Positions 33,801 through 48,000 are shown, counted from the stretch's first letter. The stretch: 64,000 nt of DNA from Apostichopus japonicus (GCF_037975245.1 NC_092568.1:2666001-2730000); one strand, 5' to 3'. The notes: generated by a model not told the origin, from the sequence alone. Program-made: numbers and translations.

Positions 33801-35704
33801 CAGTGGCGGAGATTTCTTGTCAGAAGTGGGGGGGTTGCAGGCCATTGATGAAATAAAAAGTCATAACTGCTGGCTCACTATCTAAGTGGAGCGCCACCAT
33901 AAGTTGGCGCGAAGTGCACAAGAATTTTTTGGCAAATATTGCCTCCCAGATTGCAGTAAATGGCACTGCCCAGGCCTTGAAAAGCTGCATTTAACCAGGG
34001 GCGTATGCAGGATTTTCTAACCCGGGGGCGCGTATTACTATCTAAGCGGAGCGCCACCATTGGTTGGCGCGCAGCGTACAAGCAAATTTCTGGTTTTGGT
34101 ACCCCCAGATCACCGGAAATGGCACTTCTCGGGCTTGAAACTGACCAACCATATGTACAATTTTGCCTGAGAACCAAGTTTTTTCCAAATACTTTTTTCT
34201 CATCTAACCTTTTTGAAGATTGTCACCAGTCACATCACGTTCGACTTCATCACATATCCTGTGGATCATTGCTTTTGTAGGTGATTCTTCATCGCGGCCC
34301 ACAATATCCGTCATCCCCACTGTTCAGAATTTGAAAATTCACAATTCTCGTGAATAAATTCACTTCAAAACATACCCATAATGTTGCACAAAATATCATC
34401 TATGGACAACCGATATAGAAAAACCTCCTTCAAACCCTAACAGACGGGTCAAAATTGCACGAGTATGATGAAGTATGATGAAGAATGTTGGTTAGGGAAT
34501 TTTCGAAAATTCAGACGGCTACTAAAAAATTTCGTTGAAGGAAATAAAAATATACCAGATATTTCCGAAACCGAACAATACACACATCGACAGTTTTGAG
34601 CATGGGCGCAGATCAGTCTTGGATAATGGTGGGGACGCGTGTCTGTTCTATGACACTATCTAAGCGGAGCGCGACCATGGGTTCGCGCGTAGCGTGGGAT
34701 TTTTTTTGGGCAAATATACCTCCCAGATCGCCAGAAATAACACTTCCCAGACCTAATGATGCTCCTAAACCTCCTTAAGTTTTAGATCTCATGGCTTAGA
34801 AATTTAGTTTGGAGAAATACATGGGCGTCTGCAGAAAGAAAATCAGGGACAAATAATCCAAGTAGACTTATGTATATACGATGGGTCTGGGGTCCTCTCC
34901 CAGAAAACAAATATAGACTGCCGTAAATGCGATTTCCGTCCTATATTTAACAACTGTGGATAAAATACAATAAAATGAGAACTGCTGCATGTCATTTGCA
35001 CAATGCTGGATCAAACTGCGCCAAAGTTCAATACAGGGGAACTTGAAATGCAGCTATTGGTCAAGACAAATTGGTGGGGCCACGGTATATCATGTCCCCA
35101 CTACTGAAAAAGTTGGTGGGGACGCGTCCCGCTGTCCTCACCAGGATCTGCGCCCATGGTTTGGAGGCTGTTTATCGTGGAACGTTTGCTTTACAAATTC
35201 GAATAATTTTGTCACTGTTCCTCTTTCTCTTCCCGTTTTCTTGCCGTATTTTCTACTCCATCCTTTTCTCCTTTTCTCTCTTTCTTCTTTTTCTTTTCCT
35301 TCCTTCACCTCGTTGAAGTTGGCAAGTGTATACAGTTTCAAAGCTATTCAACAGCAACAAAACGTTATTTTGTGTATGTCTGTTGTGGGTGAAGTTAGCG
35401 CTATGAGCTACAAGTTCCAATGCGAAGGTGGGGGAAAGGGGCTAGAAATAATGTGTGGGTCAATTCTAACTCGGTTTTCGGTCGTTAATTGCTGATGTAG
35501 CCTACCAGGTAAATAGTTGAAATGACTTTAACAATTTCAAATTAATATAATTTGATTTATTATGCCATTTGGAGCACATAACATAGGCTATAACAGAACA
35601 TTACTGGCAAAAACTAGGGGGGGTTGATTGTGTGGGCCAACCCCCCCTCTTCAAAAAGTGGGGGGGTTAAAACCCCCCCAACCCCCCCTGTTTCTCCGCC
35701 ACTG
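33801..35704. mobile_element. Composite non-autonomous hAT element, copy B (1904 bp)
   Basis: It has the same ends, inner repeats and nested block (34601-35158) as copy A, in the same orientation. It has its own exact 8-bp target duplication, TTTGTTTG, at 33793-33800 and 35705-35712. Differences from copy A are a few substitutions and small indels. For example, a ~35-bp piece near 32535 is missing here and an ~11-bp piece near 35052 is extra. Different target duplications mean two separate insertions rather than a segmental duplication. The 168-codon frame at 34989-35495 crosses repeat boundaries and is not a gene. Confidence 0.92.
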
Positions 35705-35712
35705 TTTGTTTG

Positions 35713-38700
35713 TCATCTAAGGACAAGTGAGACATTTCTAATGTGTCTGTGTAAGAAGTGGACTGGTTTGGATAACTCTGACATCAACAGTTGAAGACAT
35801 AAGTCATTCTTTCCTTGTCATGGGGTTCACCAACTAATTGAAATTCACCATATTTCTAGAAATGAACCTGATGCATATTGGTGTGTGTGAAATTGATGCC
35901 TAAGTATCAACACAATAGAAGGATAATGCTTTGTATGAGGGCTTGCAGTTCTCTGAAATGGGTATTCGATGGTTTAGAAGGTGGAAGCAAGGTTTTGTAC
36001 ACCTGCTTATTAGGGTGGTACATTTGGTTGCATCAACATTGAAGATCATGCCTGGGTTCATATGAAATGTTGCATTAGTGGTTAGATCTAGAGATATAAC
36101 GAGGTCTCAAGACAGTACTTACAACTTATAGACGCTTTCCACACAGCTTCGTTTTGGGGCATTGCCATATAAAAGTTTGCGAGCAGTAATTGGTATGACT
36201 TATGGGATCATTATTGAATGAAAATAATAGAATATTACCAAATTATGCAGAATTGACAAAAATGTGACAAAACCCAAAAAGATTATCAGAGTACTTTCCT
36301 GAATGCTTTGAGACCCAAATCATTCCTAGATTAAAGAAGAAGGCATTAAATGACTCGATATTAAAGGGAAAATGTTTGGAAGGAGCCAGTTTATTCGACC
36401 TACGGGTGACCATATCGAAGTATAATAGCATATTTGTCGCTATTATTCCTCCATCTGTACTGTTGTGGATTACTTTCTAAATTCTTGCACATTTGCTAAC
36501 ACAGATATGTGAATAAGTCAATCCTCATTTATTAAAAGCTGCTGTATCATATATAACTCGTTAGATAGAATGTTCGCCGCTTCTTTGTACAAGTAATATT
36601 CCACCAGCTGTTCTTACAACGAGGAAGCATTTTTATTCTGAAGAAAATTTGTGAAATTGTGCAAAGTTTCTTATTCCATTATATCACTTTCTGGACATTG
36701 TTACTTATAACACAATTCGATCGGAATAAAAGCCCAAAAATTGTTGAAGGCTCTGCAGTAAATGTGCAAACAGCTTGAAGGTGGAAATTCCTTCAGAAGC
36801 TTTGCTAACATATGTGGGTTGGTATAACTTAAAGATGTTATACTGTACCCCTTAGGGTATTAAATCCTACTGTTGTAAAGAAATTGATTAGACCAGGGTA
36901 AGGCCATTATAGTAACCTGCGACATTGCCAACACATAACCTACGGCTTACATTTGATCAGGTTAATATCTAATCTTCACCTTTAATGAACGGTTAGTCTC
37001 TGCCTGGAAACCGTTTAGCTTAAAATAGTTAAATTATGAACGTAAAATTAAAAGTCACATGTGAAGTTATAGTATATATCTTGCACGTGCTACTGAACAT
37101 AACATGACTGTCGCAGCATAAGCTTTCAAAAATTAAGTAACCAGGTATGTTAAATTCTGATTGGTTGCTGTGTAATGTGTTCAAGGAGTAACTCTCAAGG
37201 AGAGAACAGCTCTAGAATACTGATACATGCTACAAAGTAAAATTTAATTTGTATTTGTAGTATTTATGTACATTGTCATAATGTAACCCTTTTTTTGATA
37301 AGAACAGTTTAATACCCTGAAAGAATCAACGTTCTTGCCCAGATATTGGTTACAGGAAGTGTAAACTCTCGGACTCTGTGGAGGTAAATATAGATGGTGA
37401 GAAAAGTTTTGCACAGAAGCTTATCGAATGGATTAATTTCAGTTCAAAGTAGTTTTTCTATTTTGATATATGGATAATGATTGCTGTGGATGTGTTTATC
37501 TAGCAGATGTAAGATACTGATTGTATTAATAATATGTAAGTCTTCATCGGTCCAAGTAAGATGAGGATGGGAACTGTAAACTAAGAGATAGGCTAGTCTG
37601 GAGTTACACCTCAGAGGAGTATTGTGCAATAGGTCACAAGGTAACAGTATTAAACATTATGTCACAGACATTTACGTGACCATACACTGTATAAAGTGTT
37701 GTCTGTACACTAACGTGTGTTAATAGGGAACACATACTACATACTGTAGATCTGTGATAGCCTGATACATCCAGAGTAGTCATCAGCCGATATTTCACAT
37801 ATTTTCATTCAGATTTGGAAAGTGTTAAAGGAAGAACTATCAATGGAGATGGTATTTGACTGTGAAAGGCTGACTGAGTCTTAAACTGTCAAGGTCTGTT
37901 GACAGAGAGGGTGGGGGTACATACAGGTTCTGCGACACGAGTGTTGTACATGTTACATACCACACGCAATCAACAGCATAAATTTATGCAAAGTGCAAAG
38001 TTGTTAGTAGTGAACAGGTTACCAAGAGCAGGAGGACGTTATAGAAATATGTTTTCTTTTCCAAAACCTACACGGTTATGAAACAACATAGGTGAAAAAG
38101 ATACCCTAGTTGAATTACGATGTTTGGAAATGTTGTGCTGTGGTATAGCATTACAGTGAATGGTTACCGATTGACCTATTCAGAAAGGTCACAGACAGAA
38201 ACAACACATGCACAGATGTCGTCTCCCAACTAGCTTTTCCAAAATGGATTGATTGAGATGGTTGTAGCTATCAGTTAAATTCATGGTATTCAAACTGTTT
38301 GGTGAGACCCTACTTGTCACCTTCCTAATCTTACCCTCCAACGGCTGAGTTTGTGGCATGGGGAGGTGATCTAATGGGATGGGGCAACCTCTGTCCTTTG
38401 AGAAACTTTTATATGATATTTGCAGTGATTGATAGCTGCAAAAGAGGGCATATGCAGAACCAACAATTGAGGAAAGAAAGTGATCTGTACTTTTGAAATT
38501 ACATGTTAACGTAAACAACTGATTAAATGGAACATGTATTGCAAAAAAAAGTGAACTCTGTAAATGATATTTACAGTTAACTTAAGTAAAAAAAAAAATT
38601 AGTCATGTGCTTTGTTTTTAGTTGAGGGTATAGCTATTTTTCTAATACATTATTGTAGAAGTTATTGTACAGTAAGCCATGTGTATGAAAGTTTGTTTAT

Positions 38701-40382
38701 CCATGTTTTGGAACCAATTAAACATATTAACAATCTCTATGGACTAACTCTTGTCTCCATCTCTTTGTACTACATAGTAGATTAATCCTGGTCTCACAAT
38801 GTTTCATAGGGAAGTGGATGCGAGTTGCCAATTCAGAATTGCATCAAATCCCAAAATGAGATGAATTCTTCATTATGTTAGGTATTGGTCTTGCTCTCTT
38901 CATCGCCCAACTTCTCTCTTTTGAAAGTACCTATTTTTTTAAAAACCATTTTAAGAAATTCTAAAATGTGAAAACTCAGTAAATAGTACACTATTTATTG
39001 AATGAAAGATATTAAAATGTCTTCAAGAATTTAAATTGAGATATTTTTATTTTTACATTTTTCAAATGTCTTTTGAACCAAATAAAATGCGGCCTTCAAA
39101 TACACCGCTACCAATATACAGCAGTAGAAGCTGCTCACTCAGCATTCCACCAGTTTACGTGAAAATAATTGAACTTGCACAAAATACATTTGATAAAACT
39201 ATCGCAGAACAGTGATTTCAATTTGAAATGCTAATGATGTGTTCAATATCTGCTCAACAATGTGTCTTCCACAGGGTTCCCACATCTTCTTAAACTTGAA
39301 ATCCCATGGCTTCTTCATGACATTCGAAAATCCCATGATGTTTTTTTCAGAGATGTTTTTTCATGAGATGTGGGCAACTCTTTATGGTAAAAACAGAACC
39401 AGCAACAAAACAATTCAAGAAAATCACTCCACTTTCCATCACTTTTTGGCAATTGTTATTCTTCTCCATGACATTTTTCAAACCTGGAAATTAACTCTCA
39501 ATGTTCCATGACTTTTCCAGGTTTTCCATGAGAATCCTATGCCGAATATGATGACTCACTGAATTCCCTACCTACTTAAGATGTCCACTTTACAGTTGCC
39601 CACAACATTTCCAACATTTTGCTGACCTAACTTGACCACTGTCTACCAACCAAACACCATATATTTCTTGTACTAAAGTGAATTCACATAGACCAACATG
39701 ATCTACACACAATAATTAATTTCAGTCTTGGTTCATTCTCACAATTCTGTCTTAAAAGCATTGCAAAATGCAGTGAAATATAGGAGATGTCCCCCATTTT
39801 TTTTTTAACCATCTAATAAAGCCTTGCCTGCCCCAAAATATAGATTTTACAACTTGTGAGTAAAAGAATGATAGTGATTTCCTCTGAGGGGTTTTGTCAT
39901 TTCCCAATTTATTAAAAAGCTTGTACCCCTTGAAATGGGAATAGTGTCACTTGTGGATTGCATGAGCCTAACTTCCAATTGACCAGAACAAATAACTTAT
40001 AATTTATGTTAAAATACATCTTGTGATCTTCCATCGTCATGATTTGATATCCATGTCTCAGCTTTCAGAAGAATGTAAAATTGATCATTGTTACCATGGA
40101 ATTGGACTGCAAAATAGGACTGACAACATCAACCATGATATTTCCTTCCATCTTGACTTAGTAAACATCTAATAAATTGATGCTCACACTATTAATCCGA
40201 GTCAGACTTGACTTAGACATTTCAAAATTACATTAAGGCATTAAAACATTTCAGACTGATTAAAAAGACTTAAAAGAGACTCCTTCTTCCTTCTTCTTAA
40301 AGCAAAACTATGGGTTCTTTATAGTCACTACATGAGTTAACATCATGTATCCTTATGAGAGACAGACAACATTTCATCATCA
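35713..40382. other. Intergenic DNA between the hAT pair and CCSAP, including its likely 3' UTR
   Basis: No family-like coding exon is seen on either strand. A candidate CCSAP poly(A) signal on the minus strand is at 39908-39913, about 470 nt past its stop. At 39272-39545 a repeat-like stretch runs from CAGGGTTCCCACATC to a block rich in TTCCATGA, resembling a degraded MITE, but the ends match poorly. Confidence 0.5.
39908..39913 (-). terminator. Candidate CCSAP poly(A) signal
   Basis: AATAAA on the minus strand about 470 nt past the CCSAP stop. Other hexamers occur further on (for example near 38990), so this is a plausible but unproven choice. Confidence 0.3.
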
Positions 40383-43300
40383 TCATCTCGATGGAGTCCT
40401 TGCAGAAAAGTTTCTTTGATACTCGGTCAGCCATATATCATCCTCCTTGTCATTTAGATGAGTGGAAGCATTGAAGAGAGCCCTGGTCCTTTTCTTCTTC
40501 AAGGTCTCTCTTCGTCTTTCCTCCTCGTTTCTTAAGATGTCCAATTCTCTTCTCTTGAATGCTCTCAGTGCAGCTGGATGAACCTGCGAAAGGTATTTCC
40601 AAACATTTTACAAGAATACTTGAACATTTTCTCACGAGATAGAAGACTTGTGTAACTCTACCGTTGAGTAGGTAAATGCACACTGATATACTTTGATATT
40701 ACAGCAAGCAGTCAGTAACAACTCCCAAGGAATCAACAAACCAAAAATGTAAATATACATAAATCAGCTTGAATATACCAAATTTGCTTGTTGATATATA
40801 GGGAATGATTTATCTAGCATTGTGTAGCAAAAATGGTCTGATTGCTACATGTAATTTGCAAAATTGTCGAGTAGTTTTTTTGTTTAACGCAGCATTCTAT
40901 GAGGGACAATATTTAGAGCCTTCAAAACTAAACTACTAAAATTGAACAATAAATTATTCCCCTTCTCTGATGTCCTGAACTCCTGATTTATACTGACTCT
41001 GTCAATGGCTAACCAAAGTACGTATAATAACATTTTAAGCACAGTCTTGGATTTAAACTTACCAGTATATAATTTTAAATTGCCATATATATGCCACATA
41101 CCAAATTTAAACTGGTGTACATTTTCAAATGCCTGAGATTTGTGAATTATAGACGTACCATAGTAACACTACATACTAAAAACGATTCATCTGAACTCAT
41201 TAATCCAAGATCAATTCTCTCACTATGTAAAGCCAGCCATGCACTGCTTGAAGTGAATGCGAACAGACTCAACTTTTGTCATCCGTCGTTGTCGACACGC
41301 AGAGCCTCACAACTGAACCTAACACAATAAATGACTGCATATAAAGACATTCTTCTGTTGAGGACCAGTTCTCCTTAAGGTCACATGCAAAATTTATATC
41401 CCTGTGACTGGTTACATTAAATGAAACTGGGCAGTTGAAGTTGTGAACTGGCATGAAAGAGGAGGACTGCCAGTTAGGAAAACACTACATGTTGTGTTTC
41501 TCCGACTAAAGCTGACATTTATTTACAAGAGGCTGAAGTCTTATCATGATCAATCTCATATATATTCTTAAGCACACACACACTGCCTGACTAGACACAA
41601 TTCTCCACCTCACGATGGTCAATTTGAATCGGTTTGCAGTCAGTCTAGAGCAGGTGCAAACATGTCACCCTGCCCACATCTAACTTTTCTTCAAATAGAC
41701 CTTTCAGCGTAGAAGAGAATAGTGTGATCTGGACGAGTTGTCTTGGAGGAAACAAAGGCGCTGTGGAACAAGATTTACCTCATTTGCAGCTCTGACGTTG
41801 AACGTTTGTTTTGCGCCGACCCCTTTTGTGGCATCTGCCCAGCCAAATGCAAGGAAAGGTGGTGTGAGGTCACTTCTCTCACATTTAGCATCCTTATTTG
41901 GAGATGAGATTGGTCTAGACTTTCTCTTTTGTCTCAAACCTGACTGTTTCTTCTTTCCTGATGACTTTCTAGCTATTACGAGAAAAAAAGAAACATCTTT
42001 GGCGAGCTACAAAAAATATGATCTCGCTGTTAATGTGACTCTTTATCTTCCTTTTTTACTAGTGAAGAGAGTACTTTTCAAAGTTTCTCACATAAATAAT
42101 TACAAACTTGTAAACCAAAAGACACAAAAAAGTACAAACCAAACAAAGTATGGGCGAAGGGAAGGAAAATCCCAGAGTAGTTTCGCACAACTAGTACAAA
42201 TACAAAAAGTATATAAAGCAAAACATGTTTTGTAATTGTTACATATCTTTAAGTCAGAGCAAAGTAAGACACACACACGACCATCATCTTTAGCTTATAA
42301 ATATGTCAGAGATGGTTTTTGATAGACAACTCCTGCAAACAACAAAGAAAACCCTTGTTCTTGTTTGGGAGATATCCTAATATCCTCTTTGGGATCTATA
42401 AGTTTGTAAATATGTGATGTCATAGTGCCACTAAAATATGAAACCTTTCACTTTATTTTTCTCTCTCTATTTTTGTTGTTGTTGCATCCTTCTTTTTAAG
42501 ACCGTAGACTGCTAACAGTGCTGACACTGAAACCAATGACATCATAAATTTTGTAGTTCATAGGTCATGTTAAGAGGTTCAGTATGTTAAGATTCAGTAT
42601 TTGCAAAAGCCAGCTCCATTACAGAATCATAAGTTAATATATAAAGTGAAACATTACAACATATGATGTCATAATCAGACTTGATAAAGTCTTCAACCTT
42701 CTTGGTAAGGAACATTAAGTCTGTGGTATCTCCCACACAGAATTTAGCATATTTAGCTCGGCTGTTTGAGGAAGTTTTTCATGACAGTTTTCTTCATCAC
42801 ATAGACCGTGGGTGGGAAACCTACGGCCCGGGGGCCACATGCGGCCCACCAGTGATCTTTTTGTGGCCTGCGAGATGTCTCAAGAAAAAGCAATTTATTT
42901 TACATCATCACAAGAAAACAAGCAAGCTGCTTAGAATTTATCGGCACTAATGATGCTGTCAAGTACAGTACTGCAGGCCTATTATCCCAATAAATTATCA
43001 ACTGTACTGTATTGACATTATGTTTTTGTGAATACAGATTAAGTACACACACCTATTGCTTGAAAGTCCTCGGAATCAAAGGTTTGAAATTAACAGCAGG
43101 TCGTTGGTTAGGTGCGGCCCAGTCAATTTTTTCACCCCTTATATCGGGCCAATTCATTCAAAAAGGTTGCCCACCCCTGACATAGACCAATAAATGATGG
43201 TTAGTGTTCTGTCTCCAACTCTCCATTATGGGCTGAACTTTGGGAGTTCATGTTCTGAACACCTCAGATATAAAGAAAACCATAAAGAGACTTTGTTCAA

Positions 43301-44145
43301 CGCATGTCACTGCCGATATTCAACCTTGAAAAGTTCAAACTTTTGTCTGCTTGATTAATAATATATTAACAAGTTTTATAACCCACTGTACTGTACCACT
43401 ATGCAGTTCCACAACAGTGTCAGAGAACATGTTTCTATACTTCTAGCATAATATGAAATGTGAAACACATGTTTCGTGTTTGTTATCAAGTAATTAAGTT
43501 TTATTACTAGCTTTTACTTGAACACTTCCTTGTTCAGGAAGAAATGTTTTCTTCAGAATAATACACTAGCATGTATACATGAGATGAAACCAAGTGAATA
43601 TGGTGAAAATTGAACTTAGGTTGGTTGTGCAATTAGTACATAAAATCCAACTGGCTGATTTTTAAAGTCAGAATCCTGTCTGTAACTTTCAGTTTCTTGT
43701 ACAGAAATTTATTTCATGGACAAAAGAAAACACAAAGTTTTATAACAAACGCAAACAAGTGGTACCTGGTGGTGTTGGTGTGTTCTTCTCAGAACTGATA
43801 TGACGGTTCCTGTCTGGAGTAGAACGAAGATGTTCCGGCCGTTTACCGCTCCATTCTGGTGTTTGAACTTCCTTCTCAGTCCTTGCTACATGTATTTCAT
43901 TTTCATCTGGTAGTCTCTCTCTATTACTGTTGTTCAGATTCAGTTCATTTCTGCATAACTTTCCATTCTCTGATTCACTGTCCCAATCCCATTCCACGAA
44001 ATTATGTTGATGTTCCAACTGCCTACGCAACACGCAGTACTGGTAGTTGCTCCTATATGCATCGTGCGTGTGCCTTGAAGGTTCTCGAAACTGTCTCTTG
44101 TATTCCGTCCTCTTTCCCATCTTTACTCTCTTATGCAGATGTCAA
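40383..44145 (-). CDS. CCSAP: CCSAP, centriole, cilia and spindle-associated protein; 3 coding exons
   Basis: CCSAP binds microtubules of centrioles, spindle and cilia. Coding exons: 43766-44120 (start ATG at 44120), 41779-41972 and 40383-40583, phases 1 and 0. They give 249 residues; human CCSAP has about 270. Family marks: an N-terminal EYKRQFREP block with a run of aromatic and basic residues and then VEWDWDSE; PFLAFGWADATKG near residues 157-168, matching the human PFALYGWGE block; an arginine/glutamate-rich helix (residues about 190-220); and the end WLTEYQRNFSAR (234-245), matching human WMTEYMRCYSARA. The middle (residues 50-150) is polar and poorly conserved. A strong acceptor (TTTTCCTCCTTGCAG) ends at 44146, so the exon runs to 44145 and an upstream non-coding exon is expected at higher coordinates. 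It faces Rab4 tail to tail. Confidence 0.9.
42808..43180. mobile_element. hAT-like MITE, GTGGGCAACCT family, copy 2 (CCSAP intron)
   Basis: The element is 373 bp with ends GGGTGGGAAACCTACGGCCC and GGTTGCCCACCCCTGA. It is flanked by an exact CATAGACC direct repeat (42800-42807 and 43181-43188), fitting an 8-bp hAT target duplication. It lies in the first coding intron of CCSAP. Confidence 0.88.
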
Positions 44146-44236
44146 CTGCAAGGAGGAAAATAAAGTCAATTGGACATAAGTAAGCTTGAGGCTATGGGAC
44201 TAAGGACTTTTTGGGGTTAAGAGACCTTGTATAAAC

Positions 44237-45060
44237 TGAGCTACTAAGTTTCTCGGTACTATTATCTTAACTGGAAAAATCATATTTCATATATCTGTAG
44301 TAAAATTGCCGGTGCAAATGGAATTATATATAGATTAAAACATGTTCTTCCGAAAGATACATTATTGACTTCATATAATACTCTAATACTTCCACACCTG
44401 AATTATAATTTACTTGCTTGGGGAGGTGCAAATAAATCACTGTTGCATAAATTATGTAAACTGCAAAACCGTGTAGTTGGTGACATTTGTATTGCCCCGT
44501 ATATTGCTCACTTGGGTCCTCTTTTTAAGAGTCTGAACGTCTTAACTATTTTTGATTTATTTGATTATCAGCTTGGTATTTTTATGTTTAAGTTTAATAA
44601 TGGAAATCTTCCTCTTATTTACAACTCATATTTTCATTATAGATATAATCTGCATCATTACAACACTAGATCGATGTATTCTCTAAACATTCCATATTCA
44701 AGAACTAGACTTAGACAGTCCCAGATTCGTTCAAGTGGTGTTACTCTCTGGAATTCACTCTCATCTAATCTCACTGAATTGAATATTACTTTATATACTT
44801 TTAAAAATAGGTTGAGAAAAAAATTGATGTTGACTTCATATTACATGTAATTATATGCATATTTAGACCAATCTTAAATGTTGCTGTTATTCTTTTGTAA
44901 TTAGCACATTGCTAATTATTTTTTTAATTTCATTTCCTTTCTTTATTGTTAGGGGTCAGACTCGAAAAGCTTTGCTTATTCTGACTCCTCTACCCATCAT
45001 ATGTATATATAAACTGATTATTGCATATAATTTATTATATTTAAGTATATTAATTTAATA
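44237..45060 (+). mobile_element. 5'-truncated LINE with reverse-transcriptase C-terminus, 5' UTR intron of CCSAP
   Basis: The open frame up to 44850 reads the end of a non-LTR reverse transcriptase. It has SYNTLILPHLNYNLLAWGGA, LQNRVVGDI, HHYNTRS and SGVTLWNSLSSN, then a Lys/Arg-rich end and a stop. In the same frame but upstream of the first ATG, from about 44270, LNWKNHISYICSKIAG continues the match. A break lies before that (about 44262). The 3' UTR holds an inverted repeat, AGGGGTCAG (44951-44959) with CTGACTCCT (44981-44989), then an AT-rich tail. It is antisense to CCSAP. The domain order fits CR1/Jockey-like LINEs; I did not fix the family. Confidence 0.88.
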
Positions 45061-48000
45061 ATTATCATGTTATAAAATATAAATTAATGATGATGGTACA
45101 AATAACTTGAAACTTGATGGTGTAGATGCTCAGATGCATTACTTAGTACCTAACCATGTTTTATGAAGAAAAGAGAGGTATGAAACCGTGACTGTGAATC
45201 GCAGAATTTGCAAGGTTGATTGAGACTACTCCAATGAAGTGTATATGATGTGTATAATCCAATGCATTTGGCCAAAACTACGGATGGAAAATAGCCACTC
45301 TAAAACCATGGTCTTTTGCCACATGTGGTTGTATATTTTGTGTTGTCAAGCCAATTATTAGGATACCTTTATTTTTTATTTCACTTATTTGTGTGACTGT
45401 ATTTTCCATTCCATTTTTGGAAAAATCTGATGATCCATTGACTTTGATGTGCCATTCATCATTAAGGCTAAATATTAAATAAAAAGAAAAGCTGGGCAAT
45501 ACGTTGGGTAATAAAGTCTTTGAATTGTTGTTATGGCCCAAGTTTAATAGCAGCTTCTTTTCCTTGCATTGTCTTAAACTTTAATGGCACTATTGCATTG
45601 GTCTGGATTTTTTAAAATTCCATTGTCACTTTCATATGATGAAAGAGCGATTACTGTGATAGAATTTTTACTAAGCAAACCCAAATTAACCTTTTCGTAA
45701 ACATTAACAATTTTGTTCTCCCAAACTATTATGCGTTCATATTTTAAACTCAACCAATCAAATCATCTCTAGTATATGACGTCAGACATTAACAAATGCT
45801 CCTGTTTTGCTCATAATACGTACTGTACTATGTTAAACATGCATACAACCTATACGATATACTGTACTATACTGTGTAATGACATTGCACACAATCACTT
45901 GCACAGACAAGTTTGCCAATGCACTACAAAATGACAAAGCTAGTATTGAAAGTGTTATTCCCATATCTGCCCTATTGTTCTTGTCCATAAAGATTCTTTT
46001 CCGTAGGCAGATTAATAGTGCATTAGGCCTTGGGTATAATCGTCCAGATCACATGATATGTTCCAAAAATTTTGCTAACTAGGCTAGGTACAGAACGTTA
46101 ACATGTTGTTCAATATGACCAATCAGTGTCCAGGACTGGGTACTCTAGGTCACATCCGAAACAGACATGATTGACAACAGCTACAACACATTAATGAGCT
46201 TGGTCTTTACCGTTAACTGTGATAGTTTAAGTCATGATTTGTTTGTTTGTATCTCAAATTTTGAAAAGTTAAGTTTCATTTGACATCTTAAAAGGTTAAA
46301 TTTGGAACAGGAAAGCTGGAAAGTCTTGCTAAATAAACAGGCTTTCAATGCAATATTGCCCTATAATGTACATCTGTAATCGAATTGAAGTTACTGTTTG
46401 CTCAGATGGGATTTGATCAAAATTTCTGGAAATTTAATAAGCATGATCTTTATTGCACAACTATAATCCTTGAAGATTTGATGAAACTTTGATGTGAAAA
46501 AAATCAGTGTTTTGTGGTCCTGATCCTTCTCTCATTCACACTTCACAGGTGTTGCCACGGTATTCCACAGTATTCACATATAAAATCTGTAATGTTTGGC
46601 GACGAGCTTTACCAAAGTATGGACGGCTTACAGTAGTCTGCCTTACTACGTAATAGGCCAGTGGCTAATTACAGTATGTATTGTATTGAGTCTAGCTGTT
46701 TATTTGACCCATTAAAAAGCTGATATGGCGATATTACTTTGTAAAACCTGGTCAGCAAACATTGACTGCTGCTGATGTATTAATTATAATTTGAGAACAC
46801 TCCAATCCTATTTTCGAAACCTTTGTTAAATCTCTGTAACTGTGTAAGAAAATTTATCACTTTTTTATACCCCTCAAGAAAACACATAGGCATATCTGAA
46901 TTCTGATTACTCTAGTCTAACAGTAAAAGGTAAAGTAACGCTGAAATGCAGCTCTAGAATAGGCCAACCACGTTTGTGTTGCCCTACGTTAGCGTAGATT
47001 TGAGAGATTCTTGCCATTTTCTCCGCAATTTTGATATACAAAAACTGTGGTATACGCTGGGGGCGCAACTATCTGCTTATTAACCCTGATCTGTACACTT
47101 AGTGTACAGATTAGTGGCTTATCATCGACCCCCTGTTGTAGTATTAGACCTAGGCACAGTTCCACGAAAACCGAGTAGGTGTAACACAAAACGTATGAGA
47201 ATCATAATCAACATGGACAAAGAGATATTTTCAAACCTAGAAATACAGGGATGTGGAGAATGAACAACAAAGGATAATGTAAACGATACCTAACTCTTTG
47301 AAACCGAAAAAACGTTCAAACACGGAATACGGTTGCTTTTGTTCTTGCTTTTTAGTCTGGTGCACTCGTCGTTGCTAGTAATGAACATTTTGCATTCTGG
47401 GGATATTTAAATTTACCAAAACAATCAACAGCCTCGTTCAAAACCTCAAAATCTTTATGGAGCGCCGTTAATGATCGATAGCAATCTTAACTGAGGATTT
47501 TGAATTAAATTGTTGGAATTCAAACAAAACAAAAAGTGAGGAAAATCTCATTTTTCAGAGGCATAAAAATCATGCTGGTGGATAAGAATAAGGAGAGGAA
47601 GGGGAGGGGGTTGAGCTCAGTTCGCGCTGTTTACTTCTTCCTGTTCGGCCTCTTTTTGGAGTTCCAGAATAGAAAATATCCGAACATGCATAGGTCAATG
47701 TAACAAATTAAAAATCCATGATATGAAAATAATTCCCCCCCCCCTTTGCTTCCCTTTCCTCCCCTCAGTCCACCCTTTTTTCTCAGCTGCCGAACCCCTG
47801 CATAAAAAAAAATACACTGTAGTACCTCCATACTTTGCAGCTAACATGAGTTGACAGTGGAAATCCCACGAATCACTGAATCCGGTCACCTTCCAGCGAC
47901 AATTCAAATCATGTTCGAAAGGTCAACAGTTTTGAAATGCCGTTAATACAGCCTAATCTGTCACAGTCGGAAGTTCATCAGGTCCCCAATATATGCTTAC

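Noticed and set aside
34989-35495. 168-codon frame in hAT copy B
   Set aside because: The matching frame in copy A is broken by small indels. There is no known domain and it crosses repeat module borders.
38189-38518. 109-codon minus-strand frame between the hAT pair and CCSAP
   Set aside because: No recognisable family, no splice partners and no codon pattern distinct from the intergenic background.
39239-39511. 90-codon frame near 39.2 kb
   Set aside because: It overlaps a repeat-like stretch beginning CAGGGTTCCCAC with TTCCATGA blocks. It has no domain and no conserved splice context.
41738-42235. 165-codon plus-strand frame
   Set aside because: It is the antisense shadow of CCSAP exon 2 extended into intron.
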